Assembly: GCF_024346715.1 (NCBI RefSeq)
Contig: NZ_AP024852.1
Span: forward strand, 868,001 to 932,000
DNA: 64,000 nucleotides
Direction: 5' to 3'
DNA from: Photobacterium swingsii
Lineage (GTDB): Bacteria; Pseudomonadota; Gammaproteobacteria; Enterobacterales; Vibrionaceae
In this document: piece after piece, positions 46,492-56,435 of the stretch
How positions within the stretch are numbered: the stretch's first letter is position 1
Layout of the letters: each line of letters starts with the position of its first letter
Position numbers and translations under genes: made by a program
The notes under the pieces: model-generated
Seen by the model: the letters and a program-made list of their open reading frames with translations, nothing else
What the model was told of the DNA's origin: nothing
Databases searched by the model: none

Positions 46492-48444
46492 ATGAGCCTG
46501 TCTAGCTTAATGCCTTTTAATTTTTCTTCTGCCTCTAAAGCAGCACCGAATGTTGATAATGCAGCAACGAAAGGTGTTGAGGCTGGAAGTGATTTTTCTG
46601 AAGAATTACAACATGCTAGCGCTAATTCTGACTCTTCTTTGTCAAAAGCTCCTGCTACCAAGAACAGCCAATCGAAAACCAGTGAACTTGTTTCGGAAGA
46701 TGCTGAGCATTCAGTAACAACTCGCGGCAATAAACTGACGGCAGAGCAAGTGGATGGGACAGAATCAGCTGAACATACTGCAGAGGTTCATATTGCATCC
46801 GAGCAGGGTGATGCTGCTGCAATAGATTTCGCATCATTGGATGAGAATACACAAACAACAACGTCTAATCAGCAAGTTAGCACGGTAAAGGGCAACGATC
46901 TGACTGCTGATGAGGCGACGGCTGATAAGATTACTTCAAGTGACGTTACTGCTGATGAGGTGGCTGCGGCAGCTTCTGTTGGAGGCGCGGCAACAACACA
47001 GCCAGCAAATTCGACTATTGGTGAACATCAACCGCAAAGCCAAACTAAGCAGCAGACCATGACAGAAGGGGAAGCCTTTTTAAGTCAGATGGATGCTGCA
47101 AATAAACAGTTACCAACCAAAGAATCAAATACTAAGGCGCAGCCTTTAGCCCCACCTTCAACTCAGGATGCAGATGGCAATTCCTTGCCAGCAGGAGCCG
47201 CGTTAGCCGCAGGTCAAGCGCTGAATGTAGCTGATGCAGGAAATACTGATACGGCCGCTTTGCAAGGGCAAGAGGGTAGCAGCGACAAGGCTTCATTGGC
47301 ACATGTGTTTACAGCAGCTTCAACAGCGGGGGCTGCAACAGCACTGAATACCAATGGAGCGACTAATGTAACTCAAGCATCGGTGACCAGTAGCGAAGCG
47401 GAAGCGGCTGTGAACGCCACAGCGTCAGGTGCAACAGAAGCCAGTCAGGCCATTGCCGCGTCTGGTGTTATAGGTGTGGCTGCGGCAAATAATGTGCACC
47501 TGGATCCAGCCGTAGAGGGTGTAAGTAGCGGTGTGAGCGATGGTGCAACAGATAAGGTGGCAGGCCAAGCAAGTGGCGCAGCTGCTTTGGCAAACAGTGC
47601 AAATACGGGGACTGCAACCTCTAGTAGCCTAGTCAATAGTATCCCGTGGTCATCGAATGCAGTTACAACGCCAACTGCGATGGATAGTATCCATGCATCA
47701 AGTGCTCAGTTAGCGGGTGGACTTGCTGTTGGTGCTGGTATTGCCACTGCCAGTGGTGATAGTAGTACCGAGATCGATTATTCTGCAGCAATGCTAGCAG
47801 GTGGTGTGGCAGCAACGAGCGATGGTCAGCCAGATCCTACGGCAAGTACTTCCGGCAGCGAATCGACGGCAACAGCCAGCACCGTTACTGCCGGTAGCTT
47901 AACCATGCAACAAGCTGCTAAAGCAGAGGCTATCGCCCAAGCTCAGGTGCCTATTCAGTTAAGTAAAGAACAAGGTGGCGATGAGTTGGCTGAAAAAGTG
48001 AATATCATGATGTCGAAAAATCTAAAGCATGTTGATATTCGGTTAGATCCACCAGAGCTAGGCAAGGTACAAATCAAATTATCGATGAATCAAGATCAGG
48101 CATCGATCCAGTTTACAGCCGCGAATGCACAAACCCGTGAACTGTTGGAACATTCAATGCCGCGTTTACGTGAACTCATGCAGCAACAAGGTGTACAGTT
48201 AGCACAAACATCAGTACAGCAAGATACAAGCCGCCAGCAAACAGCCGGTCAGCCTTTTTCTGGTCAACAAGGTCAGCAGGCTAATGGGCAAGGCAGCGCG
48301 AATAGTGGGCAACAAAGCGGGGCATCGGGGCATGGAAGTGGTCACGGACATGGCCAAGGTGAAGGCCATTGGGGTACCGCTGATGGTGAATCGCTAGAAA
48401 TGTATGCAACACCAGCAAACGATCGTGTCGATTACTATGCTTAA
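46492..48444 (+). CDS. fliK: Flagellar hook-length control protein FliK
   Basis: 650 residues from ATG 46492 (GTG at 46486 also in frame). Secreted molecular ruler; its C-terminal domain switches FlhB specificity. Residues about 1-480 are low-complexity Ala/Thr/Ser/Gln. The conserved Flg_hook domain (about 485-580) holds DIRLDPPELGKVQIKLSMNQ and ELLEHSMPRLRELMQQQG. A Gln/Gly tail with a His-Gly cluster (SGHGSGHGHGQGEGHWG) follows. The unusual length may reflect ruler length. Confidence 0.93.
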   Translation: MSLSSLMPFNFSSASKAAPNVDNAATKGVEAGSDFSEELQHASANSDSSLSKAPATKNSQSKTSELVSEDAEHSVTTRGNKLTAEQVDGTESAEHTAEVHIASEQGDAAAIDFASLDENTQTTTSNQQVSTVKGNDLTADEATADKITSSDVTADEVAAAASVGGAATTQPANSTIGEHQPQSQTKQQTMTEGEAFLSQMDAANKQLPTKESNTKAQPLAPPSTQDADGNSLPAGAALAAGQALNVADAGNTDTAALQGQEGSSDKASLAHVFTAASTAGAATALNTNGATNVTQASVTSSEAEAAVNATASGATEASQAIAASGVIGVAAANNVHLDPAVEGVSSGVSDGATDKVAGQASGAAALANSANTGTATSSSLVNSIPWSSNAVTTPTAMDSIHASSAQLAGGLAVGAGIATASGDSSTEIDYSAAMLAGGVAATSDGQPDPTASTSGSESTATASTVTAGSLTMQQAAKAEAIAQAQVPIQLSKEQGGDELAEKVNIMMSKNLKHVDIRLDPPELGKVQIKLSMNQDQASIQFTAANAQTRELLEHSMPRLRELMQQQGVQLAQTSVQQDTSRQQTAGQPFSGQQGQQANGQGSANSGQQSGASGHGSGHGHGQGEGHWGTADGESLEMYATPANDRVDYYA

Positions 48445-48510
48445 GCAGAAAAATACACGACAATAGGCACATTGGATTGGCTTAGGCTTAATAAAATATA
48501 AAGAGGAAGC

Positions 48511-48999
48511 ATGGCGGACGAGTTACAAGAAACGGGCAGTAAGAAAAAGCTCATTATCATTATAGTGGCCGTTGTTGTTCTTTTAATTGGCGGTGGTGCG
48601 GCAGCATGGTTCATGATGGGGGATGATACCCCAGAGACTGTTGAGGCGACGAGCACCCCTGCAAAAGCAGCAAAAACTGAGCCTGCTTATTACGTGACTT
48701 TGCCACAGCCTTTTATCTTTAATGTGACGGGTGATAAACGCGATCGCCTTGTTCAAGTTAAAGTGCAATTAATGGTGCGAGGTGACGACAATGAATCAAC
48801 CGCCAAACAGCATGTTCCTTTGATTGAAAGTACCTTGCTACAAACCTTTGGTGCCGCAACAGTAGAAGAGCTACGCACGCCAAATGGTCGCGTGGAACTA
48901 CGTGAAAAAGCGTTGCAATCTGTGCAAGGCGCACTGCAAAAAGTCTCGGGACGACAAGTGATCGAGCGTGTTTTATTTACTGGCTTTGTAATGCAATAG
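48511..48999 (+). CDS. fliL: Flagellar basal-body associated protein FliL
   Basis: 162 residues. Single membrane span near the N-terminus (LIIIIVAVVVLLIGGGAAAWFMM, given in part) and a periplasmic domain (YYVTLPQPFIFNVTG ... VLFTGFVMQ). It forms a ring around stators and supports torque under load. RBS GAGGAAG precedes the ATG. Confidence 0.94.
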   Translation: MADELQETGSKKKLIIIIVAVVVLLIGGGAAAWFMMGDDTPETVEATSTPAKAAKTEPAYYVTLPQPFIFNVTGDKRDRLVQVKVQLMVRGDDNESTAKQHVPLIESTLLQTFGAATVEELRTPNGRVELREKALQSVQGALQKVSGRQVIERVLFTGFVMQ

Positions 49000-49006
49000 G
49001 TTCAAT

Positions 49007-50053
49007 GTGAGTGATCTATTAACCCAAGACGAAATTGATGCGCTACTACATGGTGTTGATGACGTAGAAGATGATGATAATCTCGATGATGGTGGTTCCT
49101 CCAATGCCACGACATTCGATTTTTCATCGCAAGATCGTATCGTTCGTGGGCGGATGCCTACGCTTGAATTGATCAACGAACGCTTTGCCCGCCACATGCG
49201 TATTAGCTTATTTAATATGCTGCGTAAAACGGCTGAAGTGTCGATCAATGGCGTCCAGATGATCAAATTTGGTGAATACCAAAACACCCTATACGTTCCA
49301 ACCAGTTTGAATATGGTGCGCTTTCGCCCTCTAAAAGGGACAGGCCTTATCACCATGGAAGCGCGTTTGGTTTTCATCTTGGTAGAAAACTTCTTTGGCG
49401 GTGATGGGCGCTTTCACGCCAAAATCGAAGGGCGAGAATTTACACCAACAGAGCGTCGTATTGTTCAAATGTTATTGAAGTTAGTGTTTGAAGATTACCG
49501 CGAGGCATGGTCGCCTGTCATGGGGGTAGAGTTTGAATATCTCGACTCTGAAGTAAACCCAACCATGGCTAATATTGTCAGCCCAACCGAAGTGATTGTC
49601 GTGAGTTCATTCCATATCGAAGTGGATGGCGGTGGCGGTGATTTCCATGTGGTAATGCCATATTCGATGGTGGAACCTATTCGTGAATTGTTAGATGCGG
49701 GTGTGCAGTCTGACAAAATGGATACCGATGTTCGCTGGAGTAAAGCACTGCGTGATGAAATCATGGATGTGCCCGTGAATATGCGCGCAAAATTACTCGA
49801 TGTCGATTTATCGCTGCGTGACTTAATGGAGCTGCAAACTGGGGATGTGATCCCAATTGATATGCCTGAAGCAGCGACCGTCTTTGTTGAAGATCTGCCA
49901 ACATATCGCGCGAAAATGGGCAAAGCCGGCGATAACGTCGCTTTAAAAATTACAGAGAAACTCAAACGACCAGACATGGTGAAAACCGATCTGGCCTTCC
50001 TTGATCGTGATGCATTGGGCAGCGCGTTGATGGAAATTAATGATGAAGACTAA
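49007..50053 (+). CDS. fliM: Flagellar motor switch protein FliM
   Basis: 348 residues, GTG start. The N-terminal CheY-P binding peptide is LLTQDEIDALLHG, followed by an acidic linker. The CheC-like middle domain and C-terminal SpoA domain (MRAKLLDVDLSLRDLMELQTGDVIP in part) complete the switch protein. It receives CheY-P (59759) and contacts FliG and FliN in the C ring. Confidence 0.96.
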   Translation: MSDLLTQDEIDALLHGVDDVEDDDNLDDGGSSNATTFDFSSQDRIVRGRMPTLELINERFARHMRISLFNMLRKTAEVSINGVQMIKFGEYQNTLYVPTSLNMVRFRPLKGTGLITMEARLVFILVENFFGGDGRFHAKIEGREFTPTERRIVQMLLKLVFEDYREAWSPVMGVEFEYLDSEVNPTMANIVSPTEVIVVSSFHIEVDGGGGDFHVVMPYSMVEPIRELLDAGVQSDKMDTDVRWSKALRDEIMDVPVNMRAKLLDVDLSLRDLMELQTGDVIPIDMPEAATVFVEDLPTYRAKMGKAGDNVALKITEKLKRPDMVKTDLAFLDRDALGSALMEINDED

Positions 50054-50067
50054 CGATAGGTGTAATC

Positions 50068-50457
50068 ATGTCACAAAATGATCAACAAATCGCAGATGAC
50101 TGGGCAGCAGCGCTGGCTGAACAAGCTGATGATGAAGTACAAGCTGCCCCGCTTGAAGAATTGACCGATGACAGTGCGCCAATCAGTGAAGATGAGCGCC
50201 GTAAACTTGATAGCATCATGGATATTCCTGTGACTATCTCGATGGAAGTGGGTCGTACTCAAATTAGTATCCGTAATTTACTGCAATTGAACCAAGGTTC
50301 GGTGGTTGAGTTAGACCGTATTGCAGGTGAGTCTCTTGATGTGATGGTTAACGGCACCTTGATTGCACACGGTGAAGTGGTTGTGGTGAATGATAAGTTT
50401 GGTATCCGTTTAACGGATGTGATTAGCCAAACTGAACGTATTAAAAAGTTACGTTAA
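50068..50457 (+). CDS. fliN: Flagellar motor switch protein FliN
   Basis: 129 residues. Acidic N-terminal 50 residues, then SpoA domain (MDIPVTISMEVGRTQISIRNLLQLNQGSVVELDR in part). Forms the base of the C ring and docks FliH. 14 bases after fliM. Confidence 0.96.
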   Translation: MSQNDQQIADDWAAALAEQADDEVQAAPLEELTDDSAPISEDERRKLDSIMDIPVTISMEVGRTQISIRNLLQLNQGSVVELDRIAGESLDVMVNGTLIAHGEVVVVNDKFGIRLTDVISQTERIKKLR

Positions 50458-50480
50458 TCTTGCGATGTAAATTGAGTGAA

Positions 50481-50885
50481 ATGGTCGACCAACGAATGAT
50501 GAAAAAGCTGCTCCCTCTGCTACTGACTGGTTTATCTTTACCAGCGATGGCTGCACCACCTGAAGTGAATGTTTCGACAACCTTGGCGTCACTTTTACTC
50601 GTGATTATGCTGATTTTGGTATTAGCCTGGTTATTAAAGCGCTTACGTTTGCCTGCGATTCAGGGCGATAGCAATATGAAGATTATTAAGCAGCTAACTG
50701 TCGGGCAAAAGGAGCGCATATTGTTGGTGCAGGTTGGGGAAGAGCAATTACTGCTTGGTGTGACACAACACAATATTTCGTTACTGAACAAACTGGATCA
50801 GCCACTGCCAGAGCCTGTTGTTACGCGTCCTGAGTTTGCTACTCAGTTGGGTAAAATATTAAAACACGACGCTAAAACAAAATGA
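50481..50885 (+). CDS. fliO: Flagellar export protein FliO
   Basis: 134 residues from ATG 50481. Small inner-membrane protein that helps assemble FliP. N-terminal hydrophobic or signal segment ([15 protein letters not shown]) and a membrane span ([18 protein letters not shown]), then a cytoplasmic FliO domain ([29 protein letters not shown] in part). The frame opens at TTG 50460; ATGs at 50481, 50496 and 50499 are all possible, so the start is uncertain. Overlaps fliP by 4 bases. Confidence 0.88.
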   Translation: MVDQRMMKKLLPLLLTGLSLPAMAAPPEVNVSTTLASLLLVIMLILVLAWLLKRLRLPAIQGDSNMKIIKQLTVGQKERILLVQVGEEQLLLGVTQHNISLLNKLDQPLPEPVVTRPEFATQLGKILKHDAKTK

Positions 50886-51715
50886 TAAGAAATAGCCTAG
50901 TGGCTGCATTGTTGGCAGCATGTACATTCTTCTTCAGTTTTTCTGCTTTTGCTGAAGTTGAAAATGGTACTGTGAGCGTGACTGAACAAGCCATGCAAAG
51001 TGAGCAAGGTGCCTCTCAAATGGTGGCCAAGCGCAATGGTACTGGGATCCCTGCTTTTTCTGTCAGTGTGAACCCAGACGGAACCGAAGATTATTCCGTC
51101 ACTTTGCAGATACTGGCCTTGATGACAGCACTGGGCTTTTTACCCGCCATCATTATTTTGATGACATCCTTCACCCGTATCGTGGTGGTGATGTCGATCT
51201 TGCGTCAGGCAATGGGCTTGCAACAAACCCCCTCGAATCAGGTGATTATCGGTATTGCCTTGTTCATGACATTCTATGTGATGTCACCGGTGATAGACAA
51301 AATCAATACCCAAGCTGTTCAGCCTTATATTAACGAAGAAATCAATGCAGAGCAGGCATTTACGGCAGCCCAAGATCCATTGCGTCAGTTTATGCTTAAG
51401 CAAACGCGTGTTAAAGACCTTGAAAGCTTCGTTAATATGTCTGGTTCATCGGCGACTGATCCACAAGAAGTGCCGATGACAGTACTGATCCCTGCTTTCA
51501 TTACTTCTGAGTTAAAAACGGCCTTCCAAATTGGCTTTATGCTGTTTTTGCCATTTTTGATTATTGACCTGGTGGTAGCTTCGGTATTGATGGCCATGGG
51601 TATGATGATGCTATCGCCGATGATTGTTTCTTTACCGTTTAAACTCATGTTGTTTGTTTTGGTGGATGGCTGGAACTTGATCTTGTCTACACTCGCGGGC
51701 AGTTTTGGTACCTAG
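50882..51715 (+). CDS. fliP: Flagellar export gate protein FliP
   Basis: 277 residues. Core of the FliPQR export gate. Cleavable signal peptide ([19 protein letters not shown]), a short periplasmic lead, then four membrane segments with [21 protein letters not shown] and [19 protein letters not shown] signatures. Starts within the last codon of fliO. Confidence 0.96.
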   Translation: MIRNSLVAALLAACTFFFSFSAFAEVENGTVSVTEQAMQSEQGASQMVAKRNGTGIPAFSVSVNPDGTEDYSVTLQILALMTALGFLPAIIILMTSFTRIVVVMSILRQAMGLQQTPSNQVIIGIALFMTFYVMSPVIDKINTQAVQPYINEEINAEQAFTAAQDPLRQFMLKQTRVKDLESFVNMSGSSATDPQEVPMTVLIPAFITSELKTAFQIGFMLFLPFLIIDLVVASVLMAMGMMMLSPMIVSLPFKLMLFVLVDGWNLILSTLAGSFGT

Positions 51716-51732
51716 TCGGTAGAGGATGGCGT

Positions 51733-52002
51733 ATGACACCTGAAGCGTTTGTCGAAATATTCCAAGACGCACTCTACATGGTTTTAATCATGGTGTGCAT
51801 GATTGTTATTCCTGGTTTGCTGGTCGGCTTGATAGTGGCTGTCTTTCAGGCCGCGACTTCGATCAACGAACAAACCCTGAGTTTTTTACCGCGTTTGATT
51901 GCAACGCTATTGGCCTTGATGTTATTTGGTCATGCTATGACAACCATGCTGATGGATTATTTTTACCGCGTGATTGAGCGGATCCCGCAGTTACTCTATT
52001 AG
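51733..52002 (+). CDS. fliQ: Flagellar export gate protein FliQ
   Basis: 89 residues, two transmembrane helices (VLIMVCMIVIPGLLVGLIVAVFQAATSINEQTLSF in part, and LIATLLALMLFGHAMTTM). Component of the helical FliPQR gate. 17 bases after fliP. Confidence 0.95.
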   Translation: MTPEAFVEIFQDALYMVLIMVCMIVIPGLLVGLIVAVFQAATSINEQTLSFLPRLIATLLALMLFGHAMTTMLMDYFYRVIERIPQLLY

Positions 52003-52036
52003 TGCACGGAATTATGAATATGGACGCGTGTAAACG

Positions 52037-52819
52037 ATGAGCTATCCATCGGCCATGATCCTCGATTGGATGGCTAATTACTTTTGGCCCTTCATTCGTA
52101 TTTCTTCGATGCTTATGTCGATGACGTTTTTTGGCGCGCGTTTTGTCTCCCCTAAGATCCGTCTTTATCTCGCCATTACCATTACTATTGCGGTGATGCC
52201 GGCTTTACCTGCAGTGCCTAAAGACATTGAAATTATGTCGTTTCAAGGTTTTTTGATTATCGCACAGCAAGTGATCATTGGCGTATCTATGGGGTTTGTA
52301 ACCCAGTTTGTGAGTCAAACCTTTGTCTTATTGGGGCAAATTTTAGGTATGCAATCAAGCTTAGGCTTTGCCTCTATGGTCGATCCTGCTAATGGCCAGA
52401 ATACTCCGGTATTAGGTCAGCTATTTATGATGTTTGCTTTGATGTTGTTTTTGTCGACCGATGGTCATCTAGTGATGTTGCAAATGGTGATCGTGAGCTT
52501 CACAACCTTACCTATAGGTAAAGGTATGTTGGAGGTGGGAGATTACTATCAACTCGCGGGTTGGTTTGGCTTGATGTTCCAATCAGCACTTAATATGGCA
52601 CTCGCGGGTATTATCGCCTTAATGACAGTAAACCTTTCATTTGGTGTTATGACGCGAGCTGCGCCACAGTTAAACATTTTTGCATTAGGTTTTTCGTTCG
52701 CACTATTGCTGGGCTTACTCATTGCTTGGTTCTTGGTGTTGGGAATGTTGCCACAGTATGAATACCAGTGGCAGCTGGGTGTCGAGCAGGTGTGTAGCCT
52801 GATCCGTTTAGATTGTTAA
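52037..52819 (+). CDS. fliR: Flagellar export gate protein FliR
   Basis: 260-residue membrane protein completing the FliPQR gate. Signature FIRISSMLMSMTFFGARFVS at the N-terminus, GMQSSLGFASMVDPANGQNTPVL (in part) in the middle, and NIFALGFSFALLLGLLIAW near the end. Directly before flhB. Confidence 0.95.
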   Translation: MSYPSAMILDWMANYFWPFIRISSMLMSMTFFGARFVSPKIRLYLAITITIAVMPALPAVPKDIEIMSFQGFLIIAQQVIIGVSMGFVTQFVSQTFVLLGQILGMQSSLGFASMVDPANGQNTPVLGQLFMMFALMLFLSTDGHLVMLQMVIVSFTTLPIGKGMLEVGDYYQLAGWFGLMFQSALNMALAGIIALMTVNLSFGVMTRAAPQLNIFALGFSFALLLGLLIAWFLVLGMLPQYEYQWQLGVEQVCSLIRLDC

Positions 52820-52843
52820 TCCAGAGTAGGGGAAGAGGCAGAA

Positions 52844-53974
52844 ATGTCAGATTCTGACGGTCAGGAACGTACCGAACAGGCCACACCCCGAAGGCTCGAG
52901 CAGGCGCGGGAGAAGGGTCAAGTACCGCGCTCAAGAGAATTGGCTTCAGTTGCCGTGTTAGTGGCAGGCGCCGTATCACTGATGTGGTTTGGCGAGTCAC
53001 TGGCACATGGCATGATTGCCATCATGACAAAGATGTTCACCTTATCGCGTGAAGAAATTTTCGATCTTACCAAGCTGTTTGCGATGATTTTTGAATCACT
53101 TAAGCATATCGCTATGCCTTTGTTTATTGTGTTGGCGTTCTTATTTGTCAGCGCCTTGGTTGGCGCATCAGCACTTGGCGGGGTGAGTTTTTCTGCGGAA
53201 GCCGCGCGGCCAAAATTATCGAAAATGAGCCCTATTAGCGGGATCAAACGAATGTTTGGTCTTCAGAGTTGGGTGGAGTTGATCAAGTCTATCCTGAAAG
53301 TGTTGCTGGTGGCTGGGGTTGCGCTGTATTTGATGTACAGCAGCATCAATGATCTGTTTTTGATCAGCACGGAATTATTCCCGAACAACTTTTACCATGC
53401 TCTCCAGCTGTTAATGAATTTTGTACTGCTGATTTGTTGTTCTTTATTAGTGATAGTGGCCATTGATGTGCCTTACCAAATTTGGCAGCACAATGAACAG
53501 CTGAAAATGACCAAGCAAGAAATTAAAGATGAATTTAAAGACAGCGAAGGTAAGCCTGAAGTGAAAGGGCGTATTCGTATGCTTCAGCGCGAGATGGCTC
53601 AGCGTCGAATGATGGCAGAAGTACCGCAAGCTGATGTTGTTATTACGAACCCTGAGCACTTCTCGGTAGCGCTTCGCTACGATACAGATCTTGATGCTGC
53701 GCCAATAGTGATAGCCAAAGGGACAGATCACCTTGCTCTAAAAATTCGAGAAGTGGCGAACAAGCACAAAATTGATATCGTTCCTTCACCGCCATTAGCA
53801 CGTGCTGTCTACCATACTACGGAATTAGAGCAGCAAATACCGGATGGATTATTTGTTGCTGTTGCCCAGGTATTGGCTTATGTCTATCAACTAAAACAGT
53901 ACCGCAAAGGCCAAGGCAAAAAGCCCGTTCTCTCAAAAGAAGCGAATAACATTCCAACAGAGCTTCGCCACTGA
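52844..53974 (+). CDS. flhB: Flagellar export switch protein FlhB
   Basis: 376 residues. N-terminal ERTEQATPRRLEQAREKGQV, four membrane segments, then the cytoplasmic autocleaving domain. The cleavage motif reads N269-P-E-H (ITNPEHFSVALRYD) instead of the common NPTH; the Asn-Pro scissile bond and His are kept. Cleavage lets FliK switch export from hook to filament substrates. Last gene of the fliK-flhB run. Confidence 0.95.
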   Translation: MSDSDGQERTEQATPRRLEQAREKGQVPRSRELASVAVLVAGAVSLMWFGESLAHGMIAIMTKMFTLSREEIFDLTKLFAMIFESLKHIAMPLFIVLAFLFVSALVGASALGGVSFSAEAARPKLSKMSPISGIKRMFGLQSWVELIKSILKVLLVAGVALYLMYSSINDLFLISTELFPNNFYHALQLLMNFVLLICCSLLVIVAIDVPYQIWQHNEQLKMTKQEIKDEFKDSEGKPEVKGRIRMLQREMAQRRMMAEVPQADVVITNPEHFSVALRYDTDLDAAPIVIAKGTDHLALKIREVANKHKIDIVPSPPLARAVYHTTELEQQIPDGLFVAVAQVLAYVYQLKQYRKGQGKKPVLSKEANNIPTELRH

Positions 53975-54106
53975 TGCGACATCAACGAGTATGATGGCTA
54001 ATAAGTAAACTATTGTTCGATATCGAATTGTACAAATTAGCACCGCTCTTTGTTATAATGTGATCGCTTTCAAATTATATTTTTAGTCAAAAAAATGACG
54101 CTAAAT

Positions 54107-54123
54107 GAGGCATGATTGTTGCT
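54107..54123 (+). promoter_or_regulatory. Probable sigma-54 promoter of flhA
   Basis: GAGGCATGATTGTTGCT has GG and GC 10 bases apart and the TTGCT -12 element. The -24 element lacks the usual T before GG. It lies 88 bp upstream of flhA. Confidence 0.65.
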
Positions 54124-54211
54124 TTGTTGTTCCGTTTTTAAGACGAAAGCCTTAAAATAGCCAGATAATTATTATTCCAATTTCCCATGCGACAGTATTA
54201 ATAGCGATTTA

Positions 54212-56308
54212 ATGAAACTTCCAACGTCTTTAGCGGCGAAATTACCGCTGTCTCGTTTAAAAGCAATGCCTGCCATTGGCGCCCCTGTCATGGTACTTGC
54301 AACGCTTGCGATGATCATTCTACCCATGCCTCCAATTCTGTTGGACATGGCGTTTTCTTTTAATATCGCGCTTTCTATGGTGGTACTGCTTGTTACCATC
54401 TATACCCGTCGTCCTTTGGATTTTGCTGCTTTCCCGACGGTGTTGCTGATTGCGACCTTGCTACGACTGGCCTTGAACGTAGCGTCAACCCGTGTGGTAC
54501 TGCTATACGGCCACGAAGGCTCAGATGCGGCAGGTCAGGTGATCGATGCATTTGGCTCGGTTGTTATTGGTGGTAACTACGCGGTGGGTTTGGTGGTCTT
54601 CCTGATTTTGATGATCATTAACTTCATGGTAGTAACCAAAGGTGCCGGTCGTATTTCAGAAGTAAGCGCTCGTTTTACCTTGGATGCGTTACCCGGCAAA
54701 CAAATGGCCATTGATGCTGACTTGAATGCAGGCTTGATTGATCAAGAGCAAGCACGAACTCGACGTGGTGAAGTGACTAAAGAAGCGGATTTTTACGGTT
54801 CGATGGATGGTGCGTCAAAATTCGTAAAAGGTGATGCCATCGCTGGTATCCTGATTTTATGTATCAACATTATCGGCGGCCTAGTTATCGGCATGGGTCA
54901 ACACAGCCTTGCGTTTGGCGAAGCGCTTGAAATTTATAGCCTGTTGACCATAGGTGATGGCTTAGTTGCACAAATTCCGTCGCTTCTATTATCAATTGGT
55001 GCTGCGATGATGGTGACTCGTCAAAATACTGACGAGGATATGGGACAGCAACTTTACTTCCAAATGTTCAACAACCCGCAAGCGTTGATCATTACAGGCG
55101 GTATTTTGTTTGTGATGGGTATTGTCCCTGGTATGCCACACGTCCCATTTATTTTACTGGCGGCACTGATTGGCCTCATGGCGTACTGGCGTGTGAAGAA
55201 AGAAAAAGAAGCTGCGCTGGTTGAAAAAGATGATGCTTCTACTGAGTTAGCTGCTGCACCTAAGCAAAAAGAATTGTCGTGGGATGATGTTCAACCCGTT
55301 GATATTATTGGCTTAGAAGTAGGTTATCGTTTGATCCCTATGGTGGATAAAGAGCAGGGTGGTGAACTGTTAGAGCGTGTGAAAGGGGTGCGTAAGAAGC
55401 TATCGCAAGATTTTGGTTTCTTAGTGCCGCCAGTCCATATCCGTGACAACTTGGAGTTGCCGCCCAATAGCTACCGCATTAGCTTAATGGGAGTAGCCTG
55501 TGGTGAGGCTAACATTCACCACAATATGGAGCTTGCGATCAACCCAGGCCAAGTGTTTGGTTCTATTGATGGTGAGGTTACAACAGACCCAGCCTTTGGC
55601 TTAGAAGCTGTATGGATCATGGAGTCACAGCGCGAGCATGCCCAAGCGCTTGGTTATACCGTGGTGGATTCAGCCACTGTATTGGCAACGCACCTTAGTC
55701 AGATCTTAACCAATAGTGCAGCGCAACTGCTAGGCCATGAAGAAGTACAGAATTTACTTGAGATGCTAGGGCAGTCGACACCGAAACTGATAGAAGGCTT
55801 CGTGCCTGACCAAATCTCTTTGGGTGTGGTTGTAAAAGTGATGCAGAACTTGCTACATGAAAGCATTCCAATTCGAGATATTCGAACAATTGTTCAAACT
55901 TTGTCCGAGTACGCCGCTAAGAGTCAAGATCCTGACATCTTAACTGCCGCGGTTCGGATTTCATTAAAACGACTAATTGTTCAAGAAATCAACGGTATAG
56001 AGCCGGAATTACCTGTTATCACACTGGTTCCAGAGTTGGAACAAATATTGCATCAAACAATGCAGTCTGCCGGTGGTGAATCCACAGGTATTGAACCGGG
56101 TTTAGCCGAGCGTTTGCAACGCTCCTTGGCTGAGGCGACGCAGCAGCAAGAGCTGAAAGGTGAGCCAGCAGTACTACTAACCTCTGGCGTTTTACGTTCA
56201 ACGCTAGCGAAGTTTGTGAAGAATACTATCCCAAGCTTGCGGGTGCTTTCGTATCAAGAAGTACCAGATGAAAAGCAAATTCGCATTGTCAATGCAGTGG
56301 GAAACTAA
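54212..56308 (+). CDS. flhA: Flagellar export gate protein FlhA
   Basis: 698 residues. Large export gate and proton channel: about eight N-terminal membrane segments, the FHIPEP signature (GRISEVSARFTLDALPGKQM), then a large cytoplasmic chaperone-docking domain from about residue 350. Stands alone after a 237-bp gap containing a sigma-54-like element; followed by flhF. Confidence 0.96.
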   Translation: MKLPTSLAAKLPLSRLKAMPAIGAPVMVLATLAMIILPMPPILLDMAFSFNIALSMVVLLVTIYTRRPLDFAAFPTVLLIATLLRLALNVASTRVVLLYGHEGSDAAGQVIDAFGSVVIGGNYAVGLVVFLILMIINFMVVTKGAGRISEVSARFTLDALPGKQMAIDADLNAGLIDQEQARTRRGEVTKEADFYGSMDGASKFVKGDAIAGILILCINIIGGLVIGMGQHSLAFGEALEIYSLLTIGDGLVAQIPSLLLSIGAAMMVTRQNTDEDMGQQLYFQMFNNPQALIITGGILFVMGIVPGMPHVPFILLAALIGLMAYWRVKKEKEAALVEKDDASTELAAAPKQKELSWDDVQPVDIIGLEVGYRLIPMVDKEQGGELLERVKGVRKKLSQDFGFLVPPVHIRDNLELPPNSYRISLMGVACGEANIHHNMELAINPGQVFGSIDGEVTTDPAFGLEAVWIMESQREHAQALGYTVVDSATVLATHLSQILTNSAAQLLGHEEVQNLLEMLGQSTPKLIEGFVPDQISLGVVVKVMQNLLHESIPIRDIRTIVQTLSEYAAKSQDPDILTAAVRISLKRLIVQEINGIEPELPVITLVPELEQILHQTMQSAGGESTGIEPGLAERLQRSLAEATQQQELKGEPAVLLTSGVLRSTLAKFVKNTIPSLRVLSYQEVPDEKQIRIVNAVGN

Positions 56309-56435
56309 GCCTGTAAAACATTGTGCTCCAATGCATTTATTTGCTTGGGGCTTGATAACGTTTTTTTAAAGTTAGCAGCTGCTAGCTTAATGAGTCTGAC
56401 AAAGTGGTTTAGCGCCATTTGACGGGAATATTAGA

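Noticed and set aside
47000..48000. Ala/Thr/Ser-rich stretch as a foreign adhesin or transferred segment
   Set aside because: It is the low-complexity N-terminal part of FliK, continuous in frame with the conserved hook-length domain.
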